DNA of 41,000 nucleotides from Comamonadaceae bacterium. GTDB taxonomy: Bacteria; Pseudomonadota; Gammaproteobacteria; Burkholderiales; Burkholderiaceae_C. Position numbers and translations under genes: made by a program. Positions 8,353-16,529 of the stretch are shown in pieces. The stretch is from assembly GCA_947447405.1 (NCBI GenBank), contig CANFKQ010000002.1:1-41000 (forward strand), written 5' to 3'. The stretch's first letter is position 1; each line of letters starts with the position of its first letter. The notes under the pieces were generated by a model. The model did not search any database, was not told where the DNA came from, and saw only the letters and a list, made by a program, of their open reading frames with translations.

Positions 8353-8384
8353 AAAAAAGCTTCGCCGCATCCAAGCGGCGAAGC
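8353..8384 (-). terminator. Intrinsic terminator between dctP and aroQ
   Basis: Read on the minus strand, a perfect 10-bp stem GCTTCGCCGC-N6-GCGGCGAAGC is followed directly by six T. It lies just after the dctP stop and before aroQ, which runs in the same direction. It probably lowers, or conditionally blocks, read-through from the transporter genes into the enzyme genes. Confidence 0.8.
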
Positions 8385-8397
8385 GTTACAAAGCCAA

Positions 8398-9420
8398 TTA
8401 CTTGGATTTTTTAGCAGGTGCCGCTGTACGCACTTTGTCAATTTCAGCTTGCAACTCTTTGACCAAGTCTTGACCCACGGCAACACCGTGCTTGGCAGTC
8501 ACTGGGCGCATCTTGTCGCGCAAGATCGACATTTCAGACTCAGGCAACTGGGTCACTTGCATGCCGTTCTTCTTCAAGTTGGCCAACAAGCTGGCTTCCA
8601 AGTTACGTGCGGTTTCGCGTTGAAACTTGGCGGACTCAGTCGCAGCATCAGCCACCACCTTTTTCTCAGTAGCACTCAAGGTGTCCCAAAACTTCTTGCT
8701 GATCACCACAGACTGTGGGTTGTATTGGTGAGCGGTCAGCACCATGTGCTTTTGCACTTCATACAACTTGGCACTGTTGATGGTGGGGATGGGATTTTCT
8801 TGACCGTCCACAGCACCCTGCTCCAAAGCGGCATACAACTCTGGGAAAGGCAGCGGTGTGGGGTTAGCCCCTAAAGCTTTGACCCAATCCACGTTGATTG
8901 GGTTAGGAATAACGCGCAGTTTCAAGCCTTCGATGTCAGACACTTTGTTGATGGCGCGCTTGCCGTTGGTGATGTGACGAAATCCCAGTTCGTAGTAAGC
9001 CAAACCGATCAACCCTTTTTCTTCCAACTTGGCGTGCATCTTCTTGCCGAAGGGGCCGTCGACCACAGCATCAGCTTCTTTGGTCGTCGCAAACATGAAG
9101 GGGAAATCGAACACGCCAAAGTCTTTGACTTGGCTCGCGAAGATGCCAGAGTTCATAGACGCCATTTCCAATGAGCCGCCTTGAATGGCAGACACGTTGG
9201 CTTGGTCGCTACCCAAAGTGCCACCGGGAAAAATGTTGACTTTGAGCTTGCCACCAGAGTTCTTCTCGACGATCTCTTTGAATTTTTCCATACCTTGAAC
9301 GATGGGGTGACCCGCAGTGTTCTGGTTGGCGAACTTGATGGTTTTGACTTGCGCCGAGGCGATGCCCATGGCGGCCATGGCCACAGTGGCGATCACGGTT
9401 TTGATAAATACACGTTTCAT
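8398..9420 (-). CDS. TRAP transporter solute-binding protein, DctP family
   Basis: This periplasmic substrate-binding subunit of a TRAP transporter for organic acids is 340 residues long, including a Sec signal peptide (charged MKRVFIK, hydrophobic core, cleavage near ASAQ-V at 23-24). The family's conserved Arg region that binds the ligand carboxylate is visible in GLKLRVIPNP. A duplicated-looking palindrome lies in the gap to dctM. Together with the small and large membrane subunits upstream it should form a sodium-driven importer. The downstream genes suggest the cargo is quinate, shikimate or a related hydroaromatic acid; that is inferred from context. Confidence 0.92.
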   Translation of the reverse strand: MKRVFIKTVIATVAMAAMGIASAQVKTIKFANQNTAGHPIVQGMEKFKEIVEKNSGGKLKVNIFPGGTLGSDQANVSAIQGGSLEMASMNSGIFASQVKDFGVFDFPFMFATTKEADAVVDGPFGKKMHAKLEEKGLIGLAYYELGFRHITNGKRAINKVSDIEGLKLRVIPNPINVDWVKALGANPTPLPFPELYAALEQGAVDGQENPIPTINSAKLYEVQKHMVLTAHQYNPQSVVISKKFWDTLSATEKKVVADAATESAKFQRETARNLEASLLANLKKNGMQVTQLPESEMSILRDKMRPVTAKHGVAVGQDLVKELQAEIDKVRTAAPAKKSK

Positions 9421-9467
9421 AGTCAGTGTCTCCTGATGAACTTTTTCGGTCGTACGCCCAATGAAGG

Positions 9468-9500
9468 TCCACTGCCTGGCGTACCCGGACAGACAGTGGA
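9468..9500. other. Inverted repeat in the dctM-dctP gap
   Basis: TCCACTG (9468-9474) and CAGTGGA (9494-9500) form a 7-bp stem around a 19-base loop inside the 87-base spacer between the large membrane subunit and the binding protein. On the transcribed minus strand it has no downstream T-run, so it is not a clear terminator. An mRNA-stabilising or processing element that favours binding-protein expression is one guess. Confidence 0.3.
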
Positions 9501-9507
9501 AAAAAAC

Positions 9508-10785
9508 TTAATATAACCAGCGTGCAGGCACCATCACGATAGATGGGAACAACACCATCAAGAACATGACAATGAATTGAACAGCCATGAATGGCAACAC
9601 GCCGCGCGTGACATCATCCATACGCATGCGGCCCACGCCAGCGACCACGTTCAGCACAGTGCCTACGGGTGGGGTGACCAAGCCAATGGAGTTATTGATG
9701 ATGAACAAAACGCCAAAGTACACAGGGTCAATACCAGCCGCTTTCACAATAGGCATCAACACAGGGGTCAAGATCAAAATGGTGGGCGTCATGTCCATTG
9801 CCGTGCCAACGATCATGCACAGCACCATGATGGCAGCCATCAACAGGGTGGGGTTACCCAACAGCGGTTCAAGCAAGCTCACCACTTGTGCTGGCAAATT
9901 GGCCACGGTGATCAACCAAGCAGACACCATCGCAGCAGCCACCAAGAACATGATCACTGAGGTTGTTTTTGCAGCCATCCGGAACACATCAAACAACTGC
10001 GACCAAGTGAGTTCACGGTAGATAACACCAGCCACAAACAAGGCGTACACCGCAGCCACCACAGCAGCTTCTGTGGGTGTGAACACGCCCATGCGCAATC
10101 CCACCAAGATGATGAGTGGAAGCATCAAGGCCCAACCTGCTTCGCGCATTGCAGCAAACACTTCTGCGCTTGTCTTGCGTGCAGGAGGCGTCAAATCTTC
10201 TTTGCGAGTACACCACCACCATGTGGCCCACAAACCGGCGGCCAAAACGATGCCTGGAAAAATACCAGCCAAAAACAACTTACTGATTGACACGTTGGCA
10301 GCGACACCAAAGATCACAAAACCAATGGAGGGAGGAATGATCGGGCCGATCACACCGCAAGCGGCAATCAAGCCACCGCTGCGTGCTTTGTCGTGACCCG
10401 CTTTGACCATCATGGGCAACAGCAATGCAGTCAACGCAGCTGCATCAGCCACAGCGGAACCAGAGAGTGCGGACAGCAAACAGGCCGCAACAATCGTCAC
10501 GTAACCCAAGCCACCACGAATATGGCCGACCAGCGCCATTGCGAAGTCAACGATGCGACGTGACAAACCCCCTGTGTTCATCACCTCACCAGCCAACATG
10601 AAGAACGGAACGGCCAACAGCGGGAAGCTGTTAGATCCTTCAATCACGTTTTGCGCCAAGATTTGCGCATCAAACATGTCCATGTGCCACATCAAAGCGG
10701 AGCCACACAGCAACAAAGAAAAAGCGATGGGCACACCCAGCGCCATGGCGGCGAGCAAAGAGCCCAAAAATACAGCGATTGTCAT
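9508..10785 (-). CDS. TRAP transporter large permease subunit, DctM family
   Basis: This large integral membrane subunit (425 residues) of the TRAP transporter has about a dozen hydrophobic segments across its length. Family landmarks include GVPIAFSLLLCGSAL near the N-terminus, the LSGSAVADAAAL stretch near 108-119, the FGVAANVSISKLFLAGI region, and GLVTPPVGTVLNV near residue 375. It catalyses the sodium-coupled step of substrate uptake with the small subunit. It starts 18 bases after the dctQ stop, so the two are co-transcribed. Substrate specificity comes from the binding protein and genomic context rather than this subunit. Confidence 0.93.
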   Translation of the reverse strand: MTIAVFLGSLLAAMALGVPIAFSLLLCGSALMWHMDMFDAQILAQNVIEGSNSFPLLAVPFFMLAGEVMNTGGLSRRIVDFAMALVGHIRGGLGYVTIVAACLLSALSGSAVADAAALTALLLPMMVKAGHDKARSGGLIAACGVIGPIIPPSIGFVIFGVAANVSISKLFLAGIFPGIVLAAGLWATWWWCTRKEDLTPPARKTSAEVFAAMREAGWALMLPLIILVGLRMGVFTPTEAAVVAAVYALFVAGVIYRELTWSQLFDVFRMAAKTTSVIMFLVAAAMVSAWLITVANLPAQVVSLLEPLLGNPTLLMAAIMVLCMIVGTAMDMTPTILILTPVLMPIVKAAGIDPVYFGVLFIINNSIGLVTPPVGTVLNVVAGVGRMRMDDVTRGVLPFMAVQFIVMFLMVLFPSIVMVPARWLY

Positions 10786-10803
10786 GATTGAATTCCTTGG
10801 GAT

Positions 10804-11343
10804 TTACTTGAGGGGAGCGGGAACGTCGATGGGCTCTTCTTCAGACTCGCGAACACCAATCAACTCACTGTCAGCCAACTCGCCGCGCATCAAGCGCAAC
10901 AGGTGGTCCACCAAAATCAAAGCGCCCGACACAGCCAACACCATGCCGCAAGCGTAGAAGATGCCCATGGAAGCTTCCATCACCGCACTGGTGGACTCCC
11001 AGTTGATGATGGTTTGATCCAAGGAGCCTTTGAACAACAACCAGCAGATGAACAACATCAAACCGTGGCCCATGACCAAAAAGATTTTTTGCCAACGCAC
11101 GGACAACTTAGACACGATGGTGTCAGAGCCCAAATGTGCACCGTCCTTCATCGCCACGATGGCGCCTAAGAAGGTCACCCACACGAACAACCAGCGCGAC
11201 AACTCTTCTGACAGAGTGATACCAGAGTTAAAGGCGTAACGCATCACCACGTTGCCGAAAACCAAAACCACCATCACAGCGAGCGCAACAGAGATCACTA
11301 GTTCGAGAAACCGACAGTAGTGATCTAAAAAACGATTAAGCAT
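10804..11343 (-). CDS. TRAP transporter small permease subunit, DctQ family
   Basis: This is the small membrane subunit of the TRAP transporter (179 residues), with four predicted membrane helices and the family pattern around SEELSRWLFVWVTFLGA near residues 50-65. The C-terminal tail is acidic (ESEEEPIDV). I place the start at the ATG at 11343, with AAGGA eight bases upstream and the protein beginning MLNRFLDHYCRF. The upstream in-frame codon at 11385 would add a hydrophobic stretch not seen in the family. It is first in the dctQMP operon and lies downstream of a TetR gene on the same strand. Confidence 0.9.
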   Translation of the reverse strand: MLNRFLDHYCRFLELVISVALAVMVVLVFGNVVMRYAFNSGITLSEELSRWLFVWVTFLGAIVAMKDGAHLGSDTIVSKLSVRWQKIFLVMGHGLMLFICWLLFKGSLDQTIINWESTSAVMEASMGIFYACGMVLAVSGALILVDHLLRLMRGELADSELIGVRESEEEPIDVPAPLK

Positions 11344-11431
11344 TAGGAAATCCTTGAAGAATATAGGCTGGAACAAAATGTACAAAACAGTTACTTTGCA
11401 GCAACCTAGTGAAAACCCGTAATTAAATATC

Positions 11432-11454
11432 GCATAGCAAACTACCTGCTATGC
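11432..11454. promoter_or_regulatory. Palindrome between tetR and dctQ (candidate operator or hairpin)
   Basis: GCATAGCA-AACTACC-TGCTATGC is a perfect 8-bp-arm inverted repeat in the 117-bp gap between the TetR stop and the dctQ start. It lacks a T-run on the minus strand, so it is a weak terminator at best. Its size and symmetry suit a TetR-type operator in front of the transporter operon. Confidence 0.4.
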
Positions 11455-11460
11455 CAAATT

Positions 11461-12114
11461 TTAATAACTTACAAAACGCAAAACCATATCCACCACACTT
11501 TGACGCCGAGCCGCCAGCGCTTTGGCCGTTTGGCCATTGCGTTTAAAGATCAAATCAAAGGTGTAGCGGTTAGACACGTTGAAAAATGTAAGCGCCGAAA
11601 TAGATGCGTGGATATCGATGGGGTCTAGCCCCTTGCGAAACACCCCCGTCTTCACGCCACGCTTGTACAAAGCTTCGATGGACTGAATGGCCGACACGTT
11701 GAGCTCTTGAATCAACTTACTTTGTGCCAAAAAACTACCACGCTGGATGTTTTCAGACATCACCAAACGGATAAAGTCTTGGTTGCTGTGATGGTGGTCA
11801 AAGGTGAAGCCCACCAAAGCTTTAAGGGCCTCTACGGGCGACAGGTCTGCCAAGTGCAGCTCGGCCTCGGTGGCACGAATGCGGCGATACGCATCTTCCA
11901 ACACAGCCAGGTACAAACCCTCTTTGCTGCCGTAGTAGTAATAGATCATGCGTTTGCTGGTGTGCGTCGCGTCGGCTATCGCGTCAATGCGAGCACCGGC
12001 CAAGCCCTTAGCCGCAAATTCTGCTGTGGCCACGGACATGATGCCTGCCATCGTTCGCTCGGGATCGTTGGTGCGCTTAGGGGCTTTGCGTGCAGAATGT
12101 ACCGTTTCGTTCAT
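11461..12114 (-). CDS. TetR/AcrR-family transcriptional regulator
   Basis: This 217-residue regulator has a basic N-terminal tail, then the TetR DNA-binding domain at about residues 20-75 (RIDAIADATHTSKRMIYYYY, GSKEGLYLAVL). A helical C-terminal ligand-binding domain follows, of the type with the HHSNQDFIRLVMSEN motif seen in TetR proteins of aromatic-degradation clusters. It lies upstream of dctQ on the same strand, and a strong palindrome lies between them. It probably controls uptake and breakdown of the transported acid. Ligand identity cannot be read from the sequence. Confidence 0.88.
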   Translation of the reverse strand: MNETVHSARKAPKRTNDPERTMAGIMSVATAEFAAKGLAGARIDAIADATHTSKRMIYYYYGSKEGLYLAVLEDAYRRIRATEAELHLADLSPVEALKALVGFTFDHHHSNQDFIRLVMSENIQRGSFLAQSKLIQELNVSAIQSIEALYKRGVKTGVFRKGLDPIDIHASISALTFFNVSNRYTFDLIFKRNGQTAKALAARRQSVVDMVLRFVSY

Positions 12115-12222
12115 TCCGAAAGTATAGAGGGCGCAGTAAGGGGCACTGTCTCCTGAAGAACCCTAATCAACGCCGAGTCGTTCAAGCATGCGTAAACTCA
12201 TTCACGAACACTAAAAACCAGC

Positions 12223-12960
12223 ATGTCATTTGATTCTTATTTCGTATTAGCAGGCCTCGCCTCGCTCTTAGTCGGCTTGTCAAAAGGTGGCTTGCCAACG
12301 GTCGGCATGTTGGCAGTTCCCCTGCTCTCGCTGTTCATGTCACCCGTGAAAGCTGCAGTGCTGTTACTGCCGATTTACATCATCTCGGACGTGGTGAGTG
12401 TGTGGCTTTACCGCAAAGATTTCAGCGCACCCAATTTGAAAATTCTTATTCCTGCAGGCGTGTTGGGCGTATTCATTGGCTGGATCACTGCCTCGTTCAC
12501 TTCTGACAGCGCGGTGAAGTTGATGATTGGTTGTCTGGGCGTGGGCTTTTGCCTGAACACCTGGCTGCGTAAAACGCCACACAACAAACAACATGTCAAT
12601 GCGAAGAAGGGTTGGTTCTGGGGCACGGTGGCGGGCTTTACCAGCTTCATCTCGCACGCGGGCGGACCTCCTTTTCAAATTTACGTGTTGCCACAGCGGC
12701 TGCCCAAGGTTCAGTTTGCAGGCACAGCCACGCTGCTGTTTGCCGTCATTAATGCGGCAAAAATCCTGCCCTACCAAATGCTGCAGCCTTACTCATACGC
12801 AGACTTGGCGAAAGCCGCTGACTTGATTCCATTTGCCTTGGTCGGCACGATGCTAGGCGCTTACATCACCAAGAAGATTGCCGATGTTTGGTTTTACCGA
12901 TTGGTACAAGCAGGCCTGTTTGCTGTGTCTCTCAAACTCATCGCGGATGTTGTTCTATGA
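12223..12960 (+). CDS. TauE/SafE (TSUP) family membrane transporter
   Basis: This 245-residue membrane protein has about eight hydrophobic segments and the family's SKGGLPTVGMLAVPLL motif near residues 20-35 and its second-half counterpart SHAGGPPFQIYVLPQR near 142-157. TauE/SafE proteins export sulfite, sulfonates or other small organic anions; which one applies here is not visible. It is divergent from the TetR gene. Its last 67 bases overlap, in convergent orientation, the 3' end of the Gfo/Idh/MocA dehydrogenase gene. Confidence 0.87.
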   Translation: MSFDSYFVLAGLASLLVGLSKGGLPTVGMLAVPLLSLFMSPVKAAVLLLPIYIISDVVSVWLYRKDFSAPNLKILIPAGVLGVFIGWITASFTSDSAVKLMIGCLGVGFCLNTWLRKTPHNKQHVNAKKGWFWGTVAGFTSFISHAGGPPFQIYVLPQRLPKVQFAGTATLLFAVINAAKILPYQMLQPYSYADLAKAADLIPFALVGTMLGAYITKKIADVWFYRLVQAGLFAVSLKLIADVVL

Positions 12961-14009
12961 GTCATACCCAAGCGGACTGTTTGTTGACTGGCCGAAGCCT
13001 GCGCAATCGCCTCAACCACCAACAGGTTCTGTAAACCATCCTGCGCACTCACCAAGGGTTCGGCGTGGCCTTGCACCACATCAAGAAAATGGTCCATCTG
13101 CAATTTCAACGGATCATCGCGCTGTAGGTCAACTGCACTGCAATCGAAGGGTTTGAACCATGAACGATCTTCAGGATGGCCATAAGTTTTTAGGCGCATG
13201 GTAGGCACAGCCAAGCTGCCCATGGTGCCTGCAATGACATAACAATCTTCATCGCCATAGTTGGCGTAGGCTTTGTTTTCTTGGCTGGTTTGCTCCCAGC
13301 TGCGAGCAGAGGCGGCTGTGTCTGACAGCATGAAAGACGCCAAGACACCAGACGCAAAACGAAACGTGATGGACGCCGTGTCTTCCACCGCAAAACCGCG
13401 TATCACGTTAGATGTCATAGCCTGCACCTCAGTCATTTCGCCACACAACATACGCAAGTTGTGAATCTCGTGAATGAGGTTGATCAGCACAGGTCCTCCA
13501 CCCACCTCGCGCCGCCAAGGCGCTTCGCTGAAATAGCGATCAGGTTTGTAAAAGATGGCACTGCCCATGACACTGACCAGCTGACCCAAGCGTCCCGCTT
13601 CAATCACAGCTTTGGCTTCACGCATGATGGGGCTGTGGGCGCGGTGATGGCCAATCAACACTTTGGCTTGCGTGGCTTGCGTGGCTTGCACCAGCAGATG
13701 GGCATCAGCCACCGTATGTGCAATAGGTTTCTCCACCAGCACCGGCACACCCGCTTCGATGCACTGCAAAGCTTGCGGCACATGCAAGGCATTGGGCGTA
13801 GCCAGGATCACGCCGTCTGGCGAAGCTGCTGCTAGCAGCGCATCCAACGTGGCGAACCAAGCCACGTCGTGTTCTTTGGCTAAAACTTGCGCGGCCTCAG
13901 ACGGATCAGCAATCGCACAGAGCCGACACTGGGGATTCTGCGCAATCACCGCCATGTGCGCTCGACCAATCACGCCAGCACCAACAACCGCGATGTTGAG
14001 CACAGTCAC
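12894..14009 (-). CDS. Gfo/Idh/MocA-family NAD(P)-dependent oxidoreductase
   Basis: The 371-residue protein has an N-terminal Rossmann fold (VVGAGVIGRAHM, residues 8-19) and the family's catalytic Glu93-Lys94-Pro95 motif (VLVEKPIA), followed by the larger alpha/beta substrate domain (WRREVGGGPVLINLIHEIHN near 166-185). These enzymes oxidise or reduce cyclic polyols and sugars such as inositol. It starts two bases after livF and is the last gene of the Liv transporter operon, so it probably acts on the imported compound. The last roughly 22 residues lie over the tauE-like gene and look like an extension beyond the normal family end. A 9-bp unit repeated three times encodes an ATQ repeat near residue 108. 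Confidence 0.85.
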   Translation of the reverse strand: MTVLNIAVVGAGVIGRAHMAVIAQNPQCRLCAIADPSEAAQVLAKEHDVAWFATLDALLAAASPDGVILATPNALHVPQALQCIEAGVPVLVEKPIAHTVADAHLLVQATQATQAKVLIGHHRAHSPIMREAKAVIEAGRLGQLVSVMGSAIFYKPDRYFSEAPWRREVGGGPVLINLIHEIHNLRMLCGEMTEVQAMTSNVIRGFAVEDTASITFRFASGVLASFMLSDTAASARSWEQTSQENKAYANYGDEDCYVIAGTMGSLAVPTMRLKTYGHPEDRSWFKPFDCSAVDLQRDDPLKLQMDHFLDVVQGHAEPLVSAQDGLQNLLVVEAIAQASASQQTVRLGMTHRTTSAMSLRDTANRPACTNR

Positions 14010-14011
14010 GC

Positions 14012-14776
14012 TTAAACAGCAGTGGCTTCAGTGGCTGTGGTCGTGTGCGCCCCCCCCAAGAACAAACGCTCCATTTGTGGATCAGCCAAAATTTCAGCAG
14101 CTGATTTGTACAGCACCAAACGGCCAGACTCCAAAGCAATGGCGTTGTCCGAGTGCTTGAGTGCACTCTTCACGTTTTGCTCCACCATCAGCACCGTCGT
14201 GCCTTGATCCGCCAGCTTACGCAACAGCTTGAACACGTCTTGCACCACCATGGGTGACAGACCAATAGAAGGCTCGTCAATCAACAAAACCTTGGGACGC
14301 AGCAACAAAGCACGGCCAATTTCGAGTTGCTTTTGCTCACCGCCAGAGAGCGAGGATGCCAGTGAGCTCATACGCTCTTTGACGCGCGGGAAAAACTCTA
14401 GCACTTCAGGGATACGTTCGTGCGTGATCTTCATGCCCAGCGTGATACCACCCAACTCTAAGTTTTCATACACCGAGAGTTGGCCAAACAAATTGCGGCC
14501 CTGTGGCACAAAGGCAATACCGCGCGCAAGTAAATCTTTTTGCGTAGCACCGGTGATGTCCTCACCGTTCAAGCGAATCTTGCCTTGGCGCGGTGTAAGC
14601 AAGCCAAACAAGGTTTTGAGCACGGTCGATTTGCCTGCGCCGTTGGGGCCAATCAGCAAAGTGATCGAGCCCTTGGGCACAGTAAATGACAGGTTATTCA
14701 AGATCATGAAATCTTTGTAACCCGCCACCACATCGTCAAACTCGATGCAAGGAGTTGTAGTGTTGTGTGTTGTCAT
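14012..14776 (-). CDS. livF: Branched-chain amino acid-type ABC transporter ATPase (LivF)
   Basis: This second ATPase of a HAAT-family importer has 254 residues. Walker A is GPNGAGKST near residues 43-51, the signature LSGGEQK is near 143-149, and Walker B is VLLIDEPSIGLSP near 163-175. Its position after livG and its sequence style fit LivF. The 3' end carries a run of eight G (14050-14057 on the complementary strand), so the last about 13 residues would change by slippage. The cluster context suggests a hydroaromatic or aromatic acid rather than an amino acid as cargo; this is inference. Confidence 0.92.
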   Translation of the reverse strand: MTTHNTTTPCIEFDDVVAGYKDFMILNNLSFTVPKGSITLLIGPNGAGKSTVLKTLFGLLTPRQGKIRLNGEDITGATQKDLLARGIAFVPQGRNLFGQLSVYENLELGGITLGMKITHERIPEVLEFFPRVKERMSSLASSLSGGEQKQLEIGRALLLRPKVLLIDEPSIGLSPMVVQDVFKLLRKLADQGTTVLMVEQNVKSALKHSDNAIALESGRLVLYKSAAEILADPQMERLFLGGAHTTTATEATAV

Positions 14777-14778
14777 GA

Positions 14779-15537
14779 TCAGCTTCCCAGATAGGCATCA
14801 AGCACTTGTTTGTTGGCGCGAATTTCTTCGGGTGTGCCAATGGCCATGACCTTACCTTCGACCATCACCATGATGCGATGGCAAAGGTCCATCACAAAAT
14901 CCATGTTGTGTTCGATCACCACAAAACTGCCCTTGCGAGTTTTGTTCAAGTCCTTAAGCAAGGTACTGATGCCGCCGACCAGTGAGGGGTTCACACCAGC
15001 GCAAGGTTCATCGAGCAACACCAAGTCTGGCTCGCTCATAAAGGCCATGGCAATGTCCACCAGCTTTTGTTGGCCGTAGCTCAACTCGCCTGCTTTCTTG
15101 TCTGCCACATGCTTGATGTGGAACTGGTCAATCAAGGCATCCGCCTTGGCGCCCAAATCGGAATCACTGGGTGCAAACATGCGGCTAAACATCGTGCCTT
15201 GGTGCTCTTGTGCAGCCACGATCAAGTTGTCGCGTACGGTCATCTTGCCAAACACTTGCAAGGTTTGAAAAGTGCGACCAACGCCAAGTCGGTTGAGCTC
15301 AAGGGGACCCAGTTGGGTCACGTCTTGGCCATTGAGTTCGATCTTGCCGGTATCCGGTGTGATCTGACCCAACATGCTGTTGAACAGTGTTGTTTTACCC
15401 GATCCATTGGGTCCGATGACGCCAAAAATTTCGCCAGGGCGTACCTCGAATGAAACACCACCCACCGCTTGAATCGCACCGTAGGCTTTCTTCAAGTCGG
15501 TGACTTTGAGAACGGGTTGGTTGGTAGATAAGGTCAT
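14779..15537 (-). CDS. livG: Branched-chain amino acid-type ABC transporter ATPase (LivG)
   Basis: This first ATPase of the HAAT importer has 252 residues. It has Walker A GPNGSGKTT near residue 42-50, the signature LSYGQQK near 153-159, and Walker B DLVLLDEPCAGVNP. The LivG-type insertion region lies between Walker A and the signature. Its start overlaps the end of livM by four bases (ATGA), and its stop is two bases from livF, so the genes are translated in tight series. Confidence 0.93.
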   Translation of the reverse strand: MTLSTNQPVLKVTDLKKAYGAIQAVGGVSFEVRPGEIFGVIGPNGSGKTTLFNSMLGQITPDTGKIELNGQDVTQLGPLELNRLGVGRTFQTLQVFGKMTVRDNLIVAAQEHQGTMFSRMFAPSDSDLGAKADALIDQFHIKHVADKKAGELSYGQQKLVDIAMAFMSEPDLVLLDEPCAGVNPSLVGGISTLLKDLNKTRKGSFVVIEHNMDFVMDLCHRIMVMVEGKVMAIGTPEEIRANKQVLDAYLGS

Positions 15538-16529
15538 GCTTTCACTCCCTCAGCGGAACGCTGATTCGCATTAGCTGCACGAGCTGCTGATGCTTCACGT
15601 GACAGACGTTTTGCGCGGATGCGGTCTGGAATGCTCAATAAACCATCGGGCAACCAAATCATCAACATCACCACGGCAGTGCCGAATACAAACAAATACC
15701 AAGCCTGAGCAAAGCGTAACCACTCTGGCAAGATCACGCCCACCGCAGCGCCGAGTAAGGGGCCCAAGAAATAACCAGGACCACCCACCACCACCATGAG
15801 GTACATCATGATGGAGGCTTCCACTGTGAACGGTGCAGGGTCGATGAACTGCACCATCGAGCCAAACAACCCACCTGCGATGCCGGCATACGAGGCGCCA
15901 ATGGCAAAGCTCAACAAGGTGTATCCACGAATATCCACACCCAAGCTTTCAGCTCGGATGGGGTTGTCACGCAAGGCTGTAAACGCTTTACCCCAAGGCG
16001 AGTTGAGCAAGCCCCACAGCAACAAACCAAGGACCACAGCAAACGCCAAGACCAAGTAGTAATAGGCCAAGTTACCGTCAAAGCTGATGCCGAAGGCTTC
16101 AGGCCGTGCGATGTTGTTGATACCAAACGTGCCGCCTGTGAGCCACTCTTCGTTGCGCATCACCAACCACACGGCAGTATTAAAGCCGAGTGTGGCAAAG
16201 GCCAAATAAATGGTTTGCACGCGCAGCGCTGGAAAGCCCAAGGCCAAGCCCACCACGAAGCAGCCCAGCGCAGCGAGGGGCATGCCCAACCAAAAGCTAT
16301 AACCCGCTTGCATCATCACCGCCACGGTGTACGCACCAATGCCAAAGAACGCGGCATGGCCGAGTGACTTTTGACCGGCGTAACCAATGGTGAGGTTCAG
16401 ACCCATGGTGGCGATCACATAGATCAGCCAATAGGTGAACAAATAAATGCCGTGGTTTTTGAGCAGAGTGGGCACAAAAATACAGGCCAGCAGCCCTAAG
16501 AGGCCTGCCAATAATGCGAGCTTCTTCAT
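15534..16529 (-). CDS. livM: Branched-chain amino acid-type ABC transporter permease (LivM)
   Basis: This 331-residue permease has about nine hydrophobic segments. The LivM landmark motifs GYAGQKSLGHAAFFGIGAYT (near residue 49) and SPWGKAFTALRDNPIRAESLG (near 178) are present. It ends in a soluble Ala/Arg-rich tail. It overlaps livH upstream and livG downstream by four bases each. Role: membrane pore of the uptake system together with LivH. Confidence 0.93.
   Translation of the reverse strand: MKKLALLAGLLGLLACIFVPTLLKNHGIYLFTYWLIYVIATMGLNLTIGYAGQKSLGHAAFFGIGAYTVAVMMQAGYSFWLGMPLAALGCFVVGLALGFPALRVQTIYLAFATLGFNTAVWLVMRNEEWLTGGTFGINNIARPEAFGISFDGNLAYYYLVLAFAVVLGLLLWGLLNSPWGKAFTALRDNPIRAESLGVDIRGYTLLSFAIGASYAGIAGGLFGSMVQFIDPAPFTVEASIMMYLMVVVGGPGYFLGPLLGAAVGVILPEWLRFAQAWYLFVFGTAVVMLMIWLPDGLLSIPDRIRAKRLSREASAARAANANQRSAEGVKA

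Noticed and set aside
9468-9500. The dctM-dctP inverted repeat as a terminator
   Set aside because: On the transcribed strand the T-run lies before and not after the stem, so classical termination is unlikely.
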